Positions 30,301-39,400 of a DNA stretch of 64,000 nt are shown in pieces. Every line of letters starts with the position of its first letter. The first letter of the stretch is position 1. Below the pieces are notes generated by a model. That model was given only the letters and a program-made list of their open reading frames with translations, did no database searches and was not told the DNA's origin. The stretch is from Thraustochytrium sp. TN22 (lineage: Eukaryota > Sar > Bigyra > Thraustochytrida > Thraustochytriidae), in contig JABLUY010000056.1 of the NCBI GenBank assembly GCA_013306675.1, positions 62,001-126,000 of the forward strand. The letters are read 5' to 3'. Made by a program: the position numbers and the translations under genes.

Positions 30301-33300
30301 GGCGCCGCTCGCTTCGTGCGGGGCCACCTCCTGCGTGAGCTCCACGCTCTCACCCTGCGCGCTCATCATATGCGTGATCACAGGCTGGGCAGCCGCCGTG
30401 GCCGGGGAGGAGCTCGTGGTCGCCTCGTCCAGGGCGCTGTCACGGAAGCGCAGCGACTTGATGCCCTCGAAGCACTTGCTCAGGAAAGGCTGCACGCGGG
30501 TCGGGTCTTTGGTCTCGGCGAGAATTTCGAGCAGCTCGTCGTTGGACAGAAAGAAGAAACGCGAGAAGTAGAGACGCTTCGTCTCCAGGTACGAGGCCAG
30601 CCCCTTGTTGATCTCTTCAAGCAGCTCGTGGAGCTCGTTGAACTGGTCGAGCAGGTGGTCGACCTTTGCGATCATGGTAACCTTGGGCGCCGAGTGTACG
30701 AGCTCCATTATCTCGCGCCACGTCTTGCTGACCTGCTGAAACTTGAGTCCCTCCTGCGGCATCTGGCGCATGATGTCGTCAGACGCAAAGATCGGGTCCA
30801 GGTAGAGCCAAGCGGCTTGAACCTTGACCCAGGCGTCGATGAGGTCGCGCGTATAGACCAGAAAGGTCTCCCAATCGGCCATCTTGGCCTCCATGAATTT
30901 GCAATAGGGCGAGCCGCGCATGGTCTGCGTCTTGACGAGGTGGTCGTCCAGCAGGGTCTGCAGCTCGTCCACGTTGGCGCCCTGGAGTATGTAGGAACCG
31001 GAGTCCTTGTAGGCCTGCATGGCATACTCGAGCGGCGCCCACTCAGCGACCATCTTGGCGTGCGCGTTCTCGATGGAGTGCTCCTTGGAGGCGCCCTCGG
31101 AGATGGCCTCGAGCGCCTCGAGGTGGGCGCCAACCTGAAGCTCGAGCAGACGAGCCAGCGTGGTGCTGCCGTCCGGCACGAGGGGGAAGCCGACCAGGTC
31201 GGAGATGCGCGTCCAGTGGCGCTGGCGCAGGCCATCATTGGAGATCACGGCGAGCAGCGGGAGATCCTTGCGAAAGTCAGTGAGTTTGTCCTTGATGAGG
31301 CGCGCGCACTCGGCCACGGCCACGCTACCGCCGGCCTCGAAGCTCTCTGCGAGCTGATGTGCGGATCGGAACATGTCTGAGACCTCCTTTTCGACCTGCT
31401 CGCCATCAAGCTCGAAGATGACGCCGTGGTTCCAGCGTTGGAACTGCTTTTGGAAGCGATCCGCGAGCCGCCAAAAGGTCTCATACGGCTGGAGTGCCGC
31501 GTCGTGCTGCGCCAGCGCCTTGAACTCAGTGGAGGCCAGGCCGAGGCGGTCCTCCTCCTCGTGCAGGAGGTCAGCGCGGCGCGCGGCCGCCACCAGGAGC
31601 TCGCGCGCCTCCTCGGTGGCGCGCAGCTGCGCCTTGGTGTAGCGAATGTCGCCGTTCTCCTTGAGGCGTGCCACGACCTTTTCGACACCGTCGAGCTCTT
31701 TGCCAAAGCCGTCGCAGTCGAGCCTGAACTGGTCCTCGAGCTTGGCGCGCGCGTCGCGTAGCTGAGCGCCAGCGGCCTCCACGACGCGGTCGATCTTGCG
31801 CGCCCAGGACAGCGTGATACTGAGCGGGCGCAAGAAGTCCGCCTCCACCTGCATCTCGTGGCGGAACAAGAAGTGCAGGCGGGCCTCGATAGCCGCAACG
31901 TCTGCGAGCAGTGCGTCGCAGCCGCGGCCCTGGAAGTCTCGCAGAAATGTTTCGGCGGCGATGAGCTCATGCGAGTCGCGCGGCACCTCCGCGAGGCGCT
32001 CGGCCGTCTCGCTGAAGGCCTTGCACACCTCGAGGTTGCGCTGGATGCCGTCCTGCACGATGAAGCGGAGGACGCGTAGGCGCTGCGCCTCGGATTCCGA
32101 CTCGATGAGCTCGTACAGAGAGGCCGTCTCGATGGTCTGCACGCCGGCGACCACAGCCGGGCGCGCTTCGTGCGCGGCACGCGAGCGTAGGCGCTCGATC
32201 TCGTCCAGGTCGGCCTGCACTTCCTCCAGGCTGCGCTGTGAGGTGAGCGCCGCCTGCAGGCGTGGCCGCGCGTTGAAGACAGCTTCGAAGCCCGTGAAGC
32301 GCGCCACGGCGTCGCGCGCCAGCGCGTCGCTGGCGTGCAGCACCGCCTCAATATCGAGCCGGATGCGCGTTACGGCGTCCTCGGCCGGGGAGATGTCGAG
32401 GACGTAGATGCCCTGTTGCGCGAGCGCCGTAGCGAGGCCCGTGGCCAGGCCAGCCGCCGGACCCGCGCCGGCCTCGGCGTCAGCGTCGGCGGGCGAGGAA
32501 GAGGGTGCCGACACCAGCGCGCCGCTGCCTTCGTCGCCGTCGAGGAACTCGAGGTTGAGCCCGAGCCCCTTGCGCTCGATGCGCACCACCCGGTTGAGGC
32601 AGGTAGCGACGACCTGGATGATTTGCTCGACGCCGGCGACGACGGCCTCATGCGGAGTCTCGAGGACGATCTCGCGCGGCGTGACAGGCACGACGGTAGG
32701 CCCGCCGTCGGCGTCCTCGGAGACAACGAGACGGTTCTTCAGGGCGGAACGGAGCGGCTCGGTGAGGTCCGACAGGAACGGGTGCGGCGATGGCGCGAGC
32801 TGGCCCAGGCCGAAGCGCAGGAAGAAGGCGCGCAGACGCCTGAGCGAGCGCAGCACGAGCGAGCGCAGCTGGCGCGCCATGAGCGTCGCGGCGCTCTCAA
32901 AAAGTGCCTGCAGCATGTCCTGGGAAAACTCACAGAGGCGCGCACCGTATCCCGCGAGCGGCGAGGCAGTCGGCTTGGCGGCATCCGCGAAGATGCGCAA
33001 GACCTCCGGATACCACTCGTGGAGGAGCTGGTCGCGAGTCTTGATGGCGTGCGCGATCTGCAACTGGACAAAGTCCTCGAGGAGAGGCGGCTGCCAGCCG
33101 CGCTGGAGCGCGTCCTCGTCCGTTGCGGGCACATCGATGAGGGAAAGGTGCGCGTGGTCCTGCCAGAGCGCCAAGAGCTCGCGCACGAGCGGATTGACGA
33201 GGGTGAGGCGCTTGGCGAGCGTGACTCTGGCGGCGCGCATCGATTCGCGCCAGGGCCGCGGCGCCTCCGCCAGCATGGCGCGGCTGGGCGCGCCAAGGCG

Positions 33301-35133
33301 GCAGCTGGCCGGCGTGTACGGCATGCGAAGACGCACGCGCTGCTGTGCGTCCTGCAGCACATAGTCGAGCGCGGCGCGACGCGCGGCGCGGTAGTACTCG
33401 GTCTCCACCTCGCTGGTGAGCTGCACGAGGAGCTCCTGCACGACGGCGATGCGCGCCGGATCGGAGGCAAATTCGCCGGAGGGAGTCGGGAGCAGGTCCG
33501 TCACGCGCACGAGCCATTCCGCGCGCACGGGCGCCAACACGGCAGTGTCAACGCCGTTCTCTGCGTACCACATGTACTGCTGGGTGATACGCGTTTCGTC
33601 GTCATCGTCGTCAATGTCCTCGGCCTCGCCTCCTCTGTGGTGATCAGCGGGCGAGTCAACCTCAGGTCTCTGCGCGTCCAGGCTGCCCCTGCCTAGGTGC
33701 GTGAGTCCCTTGCCGAGCCTGCGACGTTCGTGACGGCCGGGCGCCTCGCGCGCGTCGTGGGCTTCGTCTCGGGCACTGAAGACCCGACGTGCATCCGGGA
33801 CGGCCCGCGGCGAACACTGCGGTAGGGTGAGTGGGTCGCGCTCTACGGCACCCAGTGCTTGAGCCCGGCGTGCCTCCAGCTCCAGGCGGTCGCGGACCTG
33901 CTGCCGCGTCTCCTTGGAGCCGGGCATTGCCCCCATGAGACTCGCACGAGGCGGTGCGGCCGACGTGGCGGCGGCGGCGGCGGCGGTGGCGGCCGTGGCG
34001 GCGGCGACGGCGGCGGCAGACCATGCGTGCAGGCTGTGAAGGTCAAGGTCTCGCGCAGCAGGCGAGTAATAAACGGCGATGCGATCCGGCAGCTTGCGAT
34101 CCGCCTCGCCTTCAGGCGCATAGACGGCCGCCCGTGTCCGTGCGTACCGATTGAGCAGCGTCGGGTGCGCCTGCTCACTACGAATACTCTGGTTGAGCTC
34201 TTGCAAGCTCTGCTCGCGCTTGATACTTGCGAGTCTCGAAGTGCCTGGGGGCCGCAATTGGTGTGTGGCTTCGCTGAAGCCTCGTGAGCTATTGAATCGG
34301 TGCGAGGAATCCCCCCCTTGCGTGCGCCAGCTCGGGGCTCGCATCAGCATGGCACCACCTGGGTCGAGCGAGGTTGAGCTTAAACTGAGGCGCCGCATCG
34401 TGGCTTGGCGCGCCCCAAGGCGCTCCACGGCGGGCGACTCGTAGGCGGCGTCAACGCAGGTACCGTCCCGGTACCACGTGCAGAGTACGCTGTCGTGGCG
34501 GCCCGTGGCAATGAGGCGCTGGCCCGTTCGGTGAGCACGCGGAGACGCTGGCTTGCCCGCGCTGGCACTGGACGGCGACGATGGCGGGCGCGGCTCGCAA
34601 AGCTTCTGCAACGGCGATGTCGGCAGGCCGCCGCCCGGCGCGAATTGCAGCTGCAAGGTGCCGTCGCGTGCCACGAGCTTGCCGCAGCCAATATCAAGCG
34701 TGATGGCGGCTGCTCCAGTCCGTCGACCGGCCCGCGCCGCCTTGCCAAAGCCGTTCATGACGGCGCGCAGCACGACCGCAATAAGTTCCACTTCGAGCGG
34801 CGCGCCATTCAGCCAGCTCGGCGCCACGGCACGCAGGTTCACGCGCCACGCACGCACGCTGTCCTCCGCCCTCGGAAGCTCAGCGGCCGACTGCACGTCG
34901 AAGTTCTCCGCGAAGCCCTCCCCCAGAAGGAAGGTCGGCACCACCGCGCCCAGCTTGTACTTGCGGAACTGCACAACGCCCACCTCCGGCACCACGAACG
35001 ACATGCGCTCCTGGCTCAGCGCCAGCGTCCAGTTGCACAGCCCGTCCCACACGCCCTCCACGGTCGCCTCGGGCACGTCCACCTGCAGCTGCGCGCGCGC
35101 CAGCGCTACCGCATCGAGCTCCTGCGTCTCCAT
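21394..35133 (-). CDS. Axonemal inner-arm-type dynein heavy chain with N-terminal CCDC81-type HU domains
   Basis: A 4,579-residue microtubule motor in one uninterrupted exon. The motor is complete: AAA1 P-loop GPAGTGKTET (about 1800) with Walker B ACFDEFNRIE; AAA2 GPPLAGKT (about 2080); AAA3 GPTGTGKS (about 2430); AAA4 GVGGSGRQS (about 2820); then stalk, AAA5/6 and the C-terminal domain ending in SVALLLEPPL. The tail begins at about residue 545 with NGVDTAVLAPV, a pattern of the single-headed DNAH3/7/12 inner-arm group. Before it lie two small domains, residues about 22-75 (VWDGLCNW...VPEVGVVQF) and 105-167 (LNG...ITLDIGCGKLVARDG...QFAPG), which resemble the paired HU-like domains of CCDC81. 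A Ser/Arg-rich linker with DIDDDDDE joins them to the tail. ATG at 35133 chosen; 35262 is in frame upstream. Confidence 0.93.
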   Translation of the reverse strand: METQELDAVALARAQLQVDVPEATVEGVWDGLCNWTLALSQERMSFVVPEVGVVQFRKYKLGAVVPTFLLGEGFAENFDVQSAAELPRAEDSVRAWRVNLRAVAPSWLNGAPLEVELIAVVLRAVMNGFGKAARAGRRTGAAAITLDIGCGKLVARDGTLQLQFAPGGGLPTSPLQKLCEPRPPSSPSSASAGKPASPRAHRTGQRLIATGRHDSVLCTWYRDGTCVDAAYESPAVERLGARQATMRRLSLSSTSLDPGGAMLMRAPSWRTQGGDSSHRFNSSRGFSEATHQLRPPGTSRLASIKREQSLQELNQSIRSEQAHPTLLNRYARTRAAVYAPEGEADRKLPDRIAVYYSPAARDLDLHSLHAWSAAAVAAATAATAAAAAATSAAPPRASLMGAMPGSKETRQQVRDRLELEARRAQALGAVERDPLTLPQCSPRAVPDARRVFSARDEAHDAREAPGRHERRRLGKGLTHLGRGSLDAQRPEVDSPADHHRGGEAEDIDDDDDETRITQQYMWYAENGVDTAVLAPVRAEWLVRVTDLLPTPSGEFASDPARIAVVQELLVQLTSEVETEYYRAARRAALDYVLQDAQQRVRLRMPYTPASCRLGAPSRAMLAEAPRPWRESMRAARVTLAKRLTLVNPLVRELLALWQDHAHLSLIDVPATDEDALQRGWQPPLLEDFVQLQIAHAIKTRDQLLHEWYPEVLRIFADAAKPTASPLAGYGARLCEFSQDMLQALFESAATLMARQLRSLVLRSLRRLRAFFLRFGLGQLAPSPHPFLSDLTEPLRSALKNRLVVSEDADGGPTVVPVTPREIVLETPHEAVVAGVEQIIQVVATCLNRVVRIERKGLGLNLEFLDGDEGSGALVSAPSSSPADADAEAGAGPAAGLATGLATALAQQGIYVLDISPAEDAVTRIRLDIEAVLHASDALARDAVARFTGFEAVFNARPRLQAALTSQRSLEEVQADLDEIERLRSRAAHEARPAVVAGVQTIETASLYELIESESEAQRLRVLRFIVQDGIQRNLEVCKAFSETAERLAEVPRDSHELIAAETFLRDFQGRGCDALLADVAAIEARLHFLFRHEMQVEADFLRPLSITLSWARKIDRVVEAAGAQLRDARAKLEDQFRLDCDGFGKELDGVEKVVARLKENGDIRYTKAQLRATEEARELLVAAARRADLLHEEEDRLGLASTEFKALAQHDAALQPYETFWRLADRFQKQFQRWNHGVIFELDGEQVEKEVSDMFRSAHQLAESFEAGGSVAVAECARLIKDKLTDFRKDLPLLAVISNDGLRQRHWTRISDLVGFPLVPDGSTTLARLLELQVGAHLEALEAISEGASKEHSIENAHAKMVAEWAPLEYAMQAYKDSGSYILQGANVDELQTLLDDHLVKTQTMRGSPYCKFMEAKMADWETFLVYTRDLIDAWVKVQAAWLYLDPIFASDDIMRQMPQEGLKFQQVSKTWREIMELVHSAPKVTMIAKVDHLLDQFNELHELLEEINKGLASYLETKRLYFSRFFFLSNDELLEILAETKDPTRVQPFLSKCFEGIKSLRFRDSALDEATTSSSPATAAAQPVITHMMSAQGESVELTQEVAPHEASGAVEVWLLQLEEEMCRSVKHFIKEAITDYPSKSRGRWILDWPGQVVLAVGSAFWTQEVEAELRGRGEAGLVSYEETLSAQLASLVTLVRGELSKLERATLSALAVIDVHARDVVKQLADAGVSSPQDFDWTSQLRYYWEDSTLNVKIIASSLEYGYEYLGNSSRLVITPLTDRCYRTLMGALHLQYGGAPEGPAGTGKTETVKDLAKALARQCVVFNCSDGLDYLAMAKFFKGLASSGAWACFDEFNRIELEVLSVIAQQISSIQGAIARRVHSFEFEGTEIQLRWTANVFITMNPGYAGRSELPDNLKALFRTVAMMVPDYSMIAEIILFSYGYADSRALAKKIVTTYKLCSEQLSSQDHYDYGMRAVISVLTAAGALKRQFPDEDEAVIVLRSICDVNLAKFLSQDVPLFKGIISDLFPGVTLPDPDYVHMMSASEAACADEDIAIEPVPFFMEKVVQLYEMLVVRHGLMVVGPPLAGKTMSWRVLQRALTTLCERQQMPCKLGEHELATDVVQINPKAVTMQQLYGCFDLVSHEWSDGVLAKTFRDASKSADGRRKWILFDGPVDAVWIENLNTVLDDNKKLCLMSGEIIAMSEYMNMIFEPIDLAVASPATVSRCGMVYMEPEKLGWRPLVDAWLRRCDRLSNDGRAVVRDLFEWLVDPALYFVRKNITELAPSSDLMLVRSMTQLLETLLHDVAASPVADAWLEPLAAFALVWSVGGTADAAGRHAFDGFVRSLVSSTAASGGRTLALALPADGLVYDYFVQIDEARSLCEWRAWASTLEADPEFPATASYSSIIVPTKDTVRYTALLRLAVQRRKSVLFVGPTGTGKSAYTQRYLLEELDANVYKVLSLGFSAQTTATQVQGIIDASLDRRRKGVYGPALGRTCVVFLDDVNMPQPETYGAQPPLELLRQGMKYGGWYDLKDLSFRNVVDTFFVAAMGPPGGGRNKVSPRFIRHFHMIGVTEFDDASMTRIFSALMRWNLVTSQGCRGTSVLRAGQSAVEATMEVYQRSVKELLPTPSRSHYLFNLRDVSRVVQGMTLFRAGGTDGGSGGGGSRSPDEVASTMARLWAHECLRVFGDRLVDAVDRDKLVAGMMSPAMKTHFGKTFAEVFSHLTDESTGMVSASGSFRESEANWTTARRVLFGSLHSTAYEQVVDLGALKTLCEQKLEAYNALTAKPMDLVMFLYAIEHTVRICRIIGIPGGNALLVGVGGSGRQSLTRLAASIRGHEVFQIELSRNYATADWHADLRRVLAMAGGRGQETVFLLSDAQIKQESFVEDMNSLLNAGEVPNLLAPDEKAELCELARPAAKAERRKADTPEALYAFVVDRVRTRLHVVLAFSPIGDAFRSRIRQFPSLVNCCVIDWFSEWPQDALTSVAERFLDDGDLGSDSDGMLKAKCVAMCQRFHVNTSTYASRFMDELRRPYYVTPTSYLELITTFKTMLAVKRQQVAQTLRRYEVGLEKLQFTEDSVQGMQKELQELQPVLVRTTAQTEEMMSAVEKEQAEADKIAIVVKSEEAVANEKAQSAKRIKDECEADLAEAMPVLESAIAALNTLSKNDLTEVKAMKAPPDGVKLVMEALCIMMGVKPVKVKDPNDASKKINDYWEPAKKQLLSDPKLLSSLIDYDKDNIDPKIIQRATSYVENPDFDPENIKKASRAACGLCSWIRAMVQYDSVAKVVAPKRAALAEAENEFETVMAGLRAKQAELAKIEARVAGLAQQLDQCKARKRDLEQQVSDCAAKLDRAERLISGLGGEKARWSEEAVRLRELLGKLIGNVLVCSAMVAYLGPFTVTYRREITAAWVGEAMAMRIPCSSTEEMNLVQTLGDPVRIRTWTMQGLPVDEYSIENGIILSNSRRWPLMIDPQGQANKWVRNMEAEHDLQVCKLSDANFLRTMENAVQFGKPVLLENIEETLPAALEPLLLKQVFKKGGVSCIKLGDATVEYAESFRFFMTTKLRNPHYLPEVSVKVTLLNFMITPVGLEDQMLGIVVARERPDLERAKSELIVETSKNQAMLREIEDKILQVMSSSEGNILEDASAIEVLSKSQAVAKEISEKQQVAEATSEQIDLARQSYVPVARRAATMFFCCSDLAFVDPMYQYSLNWFVDLYVASIDGSAREGSAAAAAAAATSTSTSTADEPGEAVSAIDRRLNELSAYFTDALYRNICRSLFEKDKLLFSFLLCIRINGEDAAAPALFRFLVSGPTAASEPPENPCSAWLPDTCWAALDLLWDAEVTAGRAASVEERATAFCQDEGVWREIFGDPRAEVFAGFPEPYASDGLLRLCALRCLRPDRVVPAVTAFVEDKMGSRFVEPPRFDLEACWRDSRPHTPLIFVLSPGADPIQALTKLATAQGMSLAQLSLGQGQGVIAERMIARGMKSGSWVVLQNCHLYPSWMPTLEQIMERVARAYLHQEQQTGEAGAAAAAPAAAQSFRLWLTSYPSDKMPVSILQGGVKMTNEPPKGLRANLVRSFFTDPISDPEFFETCSLGMVPVFKRLVFGLCFFHAVIQERRSFGALGWNVPYGFNEDDLRISVRHLRMFVEDSEGGPLPFKALTYTIGACNYGGRVTDDQDRRLLTAVLKAYMNAEVGLKDDFALSECGAYRVPRPTSHGAYVELLRDLPAEATPEVFGLHANADITRAQNETAELFRCVQSTQPRSSGGSGSGGGEAGSPEQAVEELAESILERLPPRFDVEAAQARYPVVYEESMNTVLTQELGRYNVLTDVIRESLHNLIKATQGLVVMSADLEQVFYALLDGVVPALWTARSYPSLRDLPGYIGDLFERLTFFDRWLQEGPPVVFWIGGIYFTQSFNTAILQNFARHHKLPIDSIDFSFGVLSSDQRPVNRPADGALVDGIFMQGAIWDKDERVLAECRPKELFSLAPPLHLLPAVMGSEDAAVAGTVTSTPTPTPTSTYACPLYRTPDRRGVLATTGRSSNFVMMVDLPTAQAPDHWTIRSVALLLEPPL

Positions 35134-35691
35134 CCTGCCTGCTTCCGCGCACGCCCGCGCGCAGCCGCAGCAGCGGGCGTTGCACTTGTGCCGGCCCGCT
35201 GGGCTCGTGCGCGCGCGCCGCGCAGACCGCAGACCGCAGAGCGTGGCGAGAGCCCAGCCCACCCAGCCTGAGCCGAGCAGCGTCCGAGTCCCGCCGTGCC
35301 ACGCCGGGCCGCGGACTCTGCGTCAACGGCCACATGTGAGTTTTTCCCATCAGCCGACTCGGACTCGGAAGTCGGAGTCGCTGCCGGCGGCTTGCTTCCA
35401 CCACCACTGCATGACTCCGTGACTCCGTTTGAGTTTGACACTGCACTGTGAGTCCGTGCGTGGATCGTGACTCCTCGTCACGTTGGCGGTCAGGTCGAAG
35501 AGCATCTATGTGCTTACGCCGGCTCCGTCTCACTGACAGTGAGTGGCAGCTGAGCATGGCCAGCTGCTGCCGCTCCCTGCTTGATGCCTGTCCATTTGCG
35601 TCAATTATGCCCGGTTGCGTGCAAAGCAAAAGGATGAAAAACTCTACGAACTTCAGCTCTTGCCGCCTCAGCGCACTGGTACCTCTAAAAC
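35134..35691. other. Intergenic between two minus-strand genes, no gene supported
   Basis: Upstream of the dynein start and downstream... of the gene order boundary with the ABC1 protein stop at 35692. It contains several GACTCGGACTC-type pentamer/hexamer variants (about 35355-35385) but no gene. Presumed dynein promoter lies here. Confidence 0.4.
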
Positions 35692-36170
35692 TTAGAATAC
35701 ACCCTGGAAGATTTCTGTGACGCCGGCATTGGTGACCTGCAGGTGCTTGAAGATGAGGCCGAGGAGGTCACGAGAGAGAGCCCGGTCAAGCGTGAGGCAG
35801 TTGACGAGGACGACGACAGCGAGCTTGCGCGCAGGGACGACCACGAGGAGGGCACCACCAAAGGCGTGCTGCAGGAGGACATGGAGGCCTGTGTCGGGCA
35901 TGATGAAGATCTGAAAGCCAAAAGAAAAAGGCATCTTGCCGAAGAGCGGACCAGTCTCGGAGCGCAGCGGCTTGCGCAGGAGCTTGGCGAGGAGGTTCTG
36001 GGATGCGTGATGCGTGAAGAAGGAGGCGGCGAAGTGGGCCAGGCCGCGCGCGGTGCCAAAGCCTCCAAAGGATGGTACGATACTCTCGCGAATCGCGGGT
36101 GCGTTGACACAGCACGGGTCGAGCAGCGTGCCAGGCGGAAGGCGCACACCAGGAGGCAGCAGGCCACCAG

Positions 36171-36203
<33 letters not shown>

Positions 36204-36340
36204 TGCCATCGTCGTCATCTTCGCGGACGTTATCAGGCTCTTTGGCCTTGGCCTCATCCTGTGCTGCAGCGCGAATGTCGAGCGTGGCACGAGGGCGCGA
36301 GAGCACGGTCTTCTTCTTCTCCTTAGCCTCTTGTTCCGAC

Positions 36341-36415
<75 letters not shown>

Positions 36416-39400
36416 GAGAGGGCGAGACCTGCAGCAACTGTGGAGGCATTTTCAGTTCCAGATACGGGGCTGCTGGCTGCCGGTGGCCCCGCTGCTGCGT
36501 CCATCGCCATGCCGCGCAGGAACTTTGCAAAGCCATTGCTGACCGCAGCGAAACGACTGGCCTCTGGGGCGTCCGCAGCGGAGAGGTAAAGCGCAGGAAC
36601 TTGGGAGGCGTCCGCAGCGCGACGAATCTCCTGGCGCACGATGTCGGCAATTGGCGCATCAAGAACAGCCTCTAAGAGGCCGGCGAGGACATAGCCGAAG
36701 GAGAAGACTGAGTAGACGGCGCGCGTGTCGTCGGAGGCGAGAGCTCGGCGGCGGTGGCGGCGGTGGCGACCGGCGACCTCAAAGCGGGCCTTGAGCGCCT
36801 TGTAGTCGCGCAGAGTGGTGGCCACGGAGGTGCCAGGTACATGGTCGGCGAGCTGCGGCGCATACGTGAGGAGCTCGCCGATCGTGAGGTCCGTGTCCGC
36901 GAAGGCTGTCCAGTGCGAGGCGACCGTGTCAGCGAGCGCGAGGCGGCCCTGGTCGAGAAGGCGAAGCAGCGCGATCAGGGGAAGGACACGCGTCATGTCC
37001 ATGAGCGGGAAAAGCGTTTCCGTGGACACCTTGAGCGGGGAAAGCTCGGCCTCTGCGCCGAGCGCGGCGTTGACGAGGACCCGGCCGTTAGAGACGACAG
37101 CGACCTGCGCCCCGACGAAGGAGTCCGCAACAAAACCCTCGGAGGGAAGTGTGGCCATGTCGTCGGAGGCGGCGATCTGGGCGTCGCGGAGCGCGTCGCG
37201 CACCTTGGCGTCGAGCGTGAGCTCGCGTGCGGAGAGGCCCGCGGAGGGCGTGGTGGGCGGCGCGGGGAGAGCAGGCATCGTAGCCCCGCGCGCCGAGTCA
37301 GCGGCGCGGTCGAGCTCCTCGTACATGATGCCGAGCTTGGCGTAGTCGGCCATCATGTCAAGGTAGCCAATTGGCGCGTCGAGCGTGGTACAGAGGCCGC
37401 GGATGAGGCCGAGCACACGAAAGAGGAAGATGAGGGAGTCCGGGAAGCTGGCAAAGAAGCGGCCCTCCTTGGTCGGGTCCTGAGCCAGATCCGTCTTCCG
37501 CTGCGCCTTGCGGCGCTGGCGAAAGGCGGCCTGCTGGCGGCGCTGCGAGGCGCGGTCGCCCGTGTCGCGCAGCAAGAACGCGAAGAACTCCAGGTCGCGC
37601 TCCGGGTGCGCCTCAGACTGAGAGTTCTTGTAGCCGACGGCAGCAATGGCGTCGGCCAGCGCCGAAACGGAAATGTTGGAGAGCGCGGCGACGAGGCGGC
37701 AGTAGCCGAGGCGCTGGTGCGGCTCGAGGTCCATCACCATGCCAAAGTCGAGCAGAACGGGTCGCGCCGTGCCGTCGTCCGAGATGGCCACCATGAGGTT
37801 GCCTGGATGCGGGTCGGCGCTGGTGAGACCGTCAACGAAGATCATGCTGCCGTAGGCTTGCACGACCCGCGTGACGAGCGCGGAGCGGTCCACACCAAAC
37901 AGCGCGAGCTGCTCAAGGTCGGTGATCTTGAAGCCGTGCAGAAAGGTCATGCAAAAGGCGCGCTGGCCAACAAGCCCGTGCACGGGCCGCGGCACGAGCA
38001 CGAGGCTGCCAGCGCACTCTCGGTCGAGGTAATCGTGGTCGTTGTCGGCCAGGAGGCCGGCGCGGCGCAAGTTGGCGCGCACGGTGCGCAAGTTATCGGC
38101 CTCGACGCGAAAGTCCAGCTCCTTGAGCATCTCCTTCTCCCAGGCGCGTAGCAGCGTCTTGGCAACCTCAAAGCGAGGGTTGAGCCAGGCGATGAGCGCG
38201 ATGATGCGGCGGAAGGCCACGACATCGGACCGCATGATGTCCTCGATGCCCTCATGCTGCACTTTGACGGCGACTTGCAGCGGCGCGCTGAGCAGCTCGG
38301 GTTTACCATCCGGGCCGATGCGGCCGGTGGAGCAGGTGCCGGCGCGCAGCACGGCGCGGTGCACCTGGGCGATGCTGGCGCTCGCCATGGGCTCGAGGTC
38401 GAAGGACTCAAAGAGTGCGTCCATCTTGACGCCGAACTGGTTCTCCACGCAGCGCTCCACGTACTGGCGGCGGTCGGCAGGGAGATCGTCCTGCAGCTTA
38501 GCCAACACGGATCCCCAGCTGGGCGGGATGATGTCGGCGCGACTGCCGATGTACTGGCCAAACTTGACGAAGACGCTGCGCAAGTGCAGGATCTCGTTGC
38601 AGGCAAAGGGTGCCATGATGAGGTCGAGACGCTCAAAAACCGCCGTGTACGCCGAGACGCTCATGCGCATCACGCGGACGCAGACCAGGTGGACGGAGTA
38701 GTAGCTCAAGATGATGACGCCGGCCGTGGAGTAAATGCGGAGCAAGCGCCCAAAGAAGTAGCTGAGCAGGTTCATGATGAGCGTGCATGTGAGCATGGCA
38801 CTGAGCAGCACGGGACGCGCGCGGGCAAGGTCCACGACATAGGGCGCCCATAGCGCGCTCGACAGCAGCGGCGTGAGCGAGACGCCGTGGGACCAGGCCG
38901 CGACGCCCAAGGCGCACGCCTGCGAGAGCGGGCGCGTACAGTAGAGCGCGATGAGGGCGAGGCTGAGTATGCCTTGCACCGGGTGCGCGGCGCCGTGACC
39001 CTGCAGCGCACCCGAGGTGAGCGCACTCCAGGCGTAGGTGAGCCCGGCGATGAGGGGCAGGCGTGGCAGGGTGATGGCCAGCAGGCGCGCGAGGCGTCCT
39101 TCGACGCCGACGCGCGCCTGCTCGCGCACGGTCTCTTCGAGCGCACGGATGCGCAAGAGCAGCTTGCGCGAGGTCTGCAGCACGGCCAGGGCGGATGCCT
39201 CAACCGTGGCGCCAATGGGCCGCGCTTGCAGGGCGCGCACGTGCTCGATGAGGCGCTGATATGGGAGCACAATGGTCTTGGGCTGGGCCGGCTGCGACTT
39301 GTGCTCGGCCGGGGCCGCAGTCTCCGTCGTAGGGCGCGGGCGCACCGCCTGCACATGCTCCTGCCAGCAAGCGGTACAGACGCGGTGGCCTCGCAGCTGG

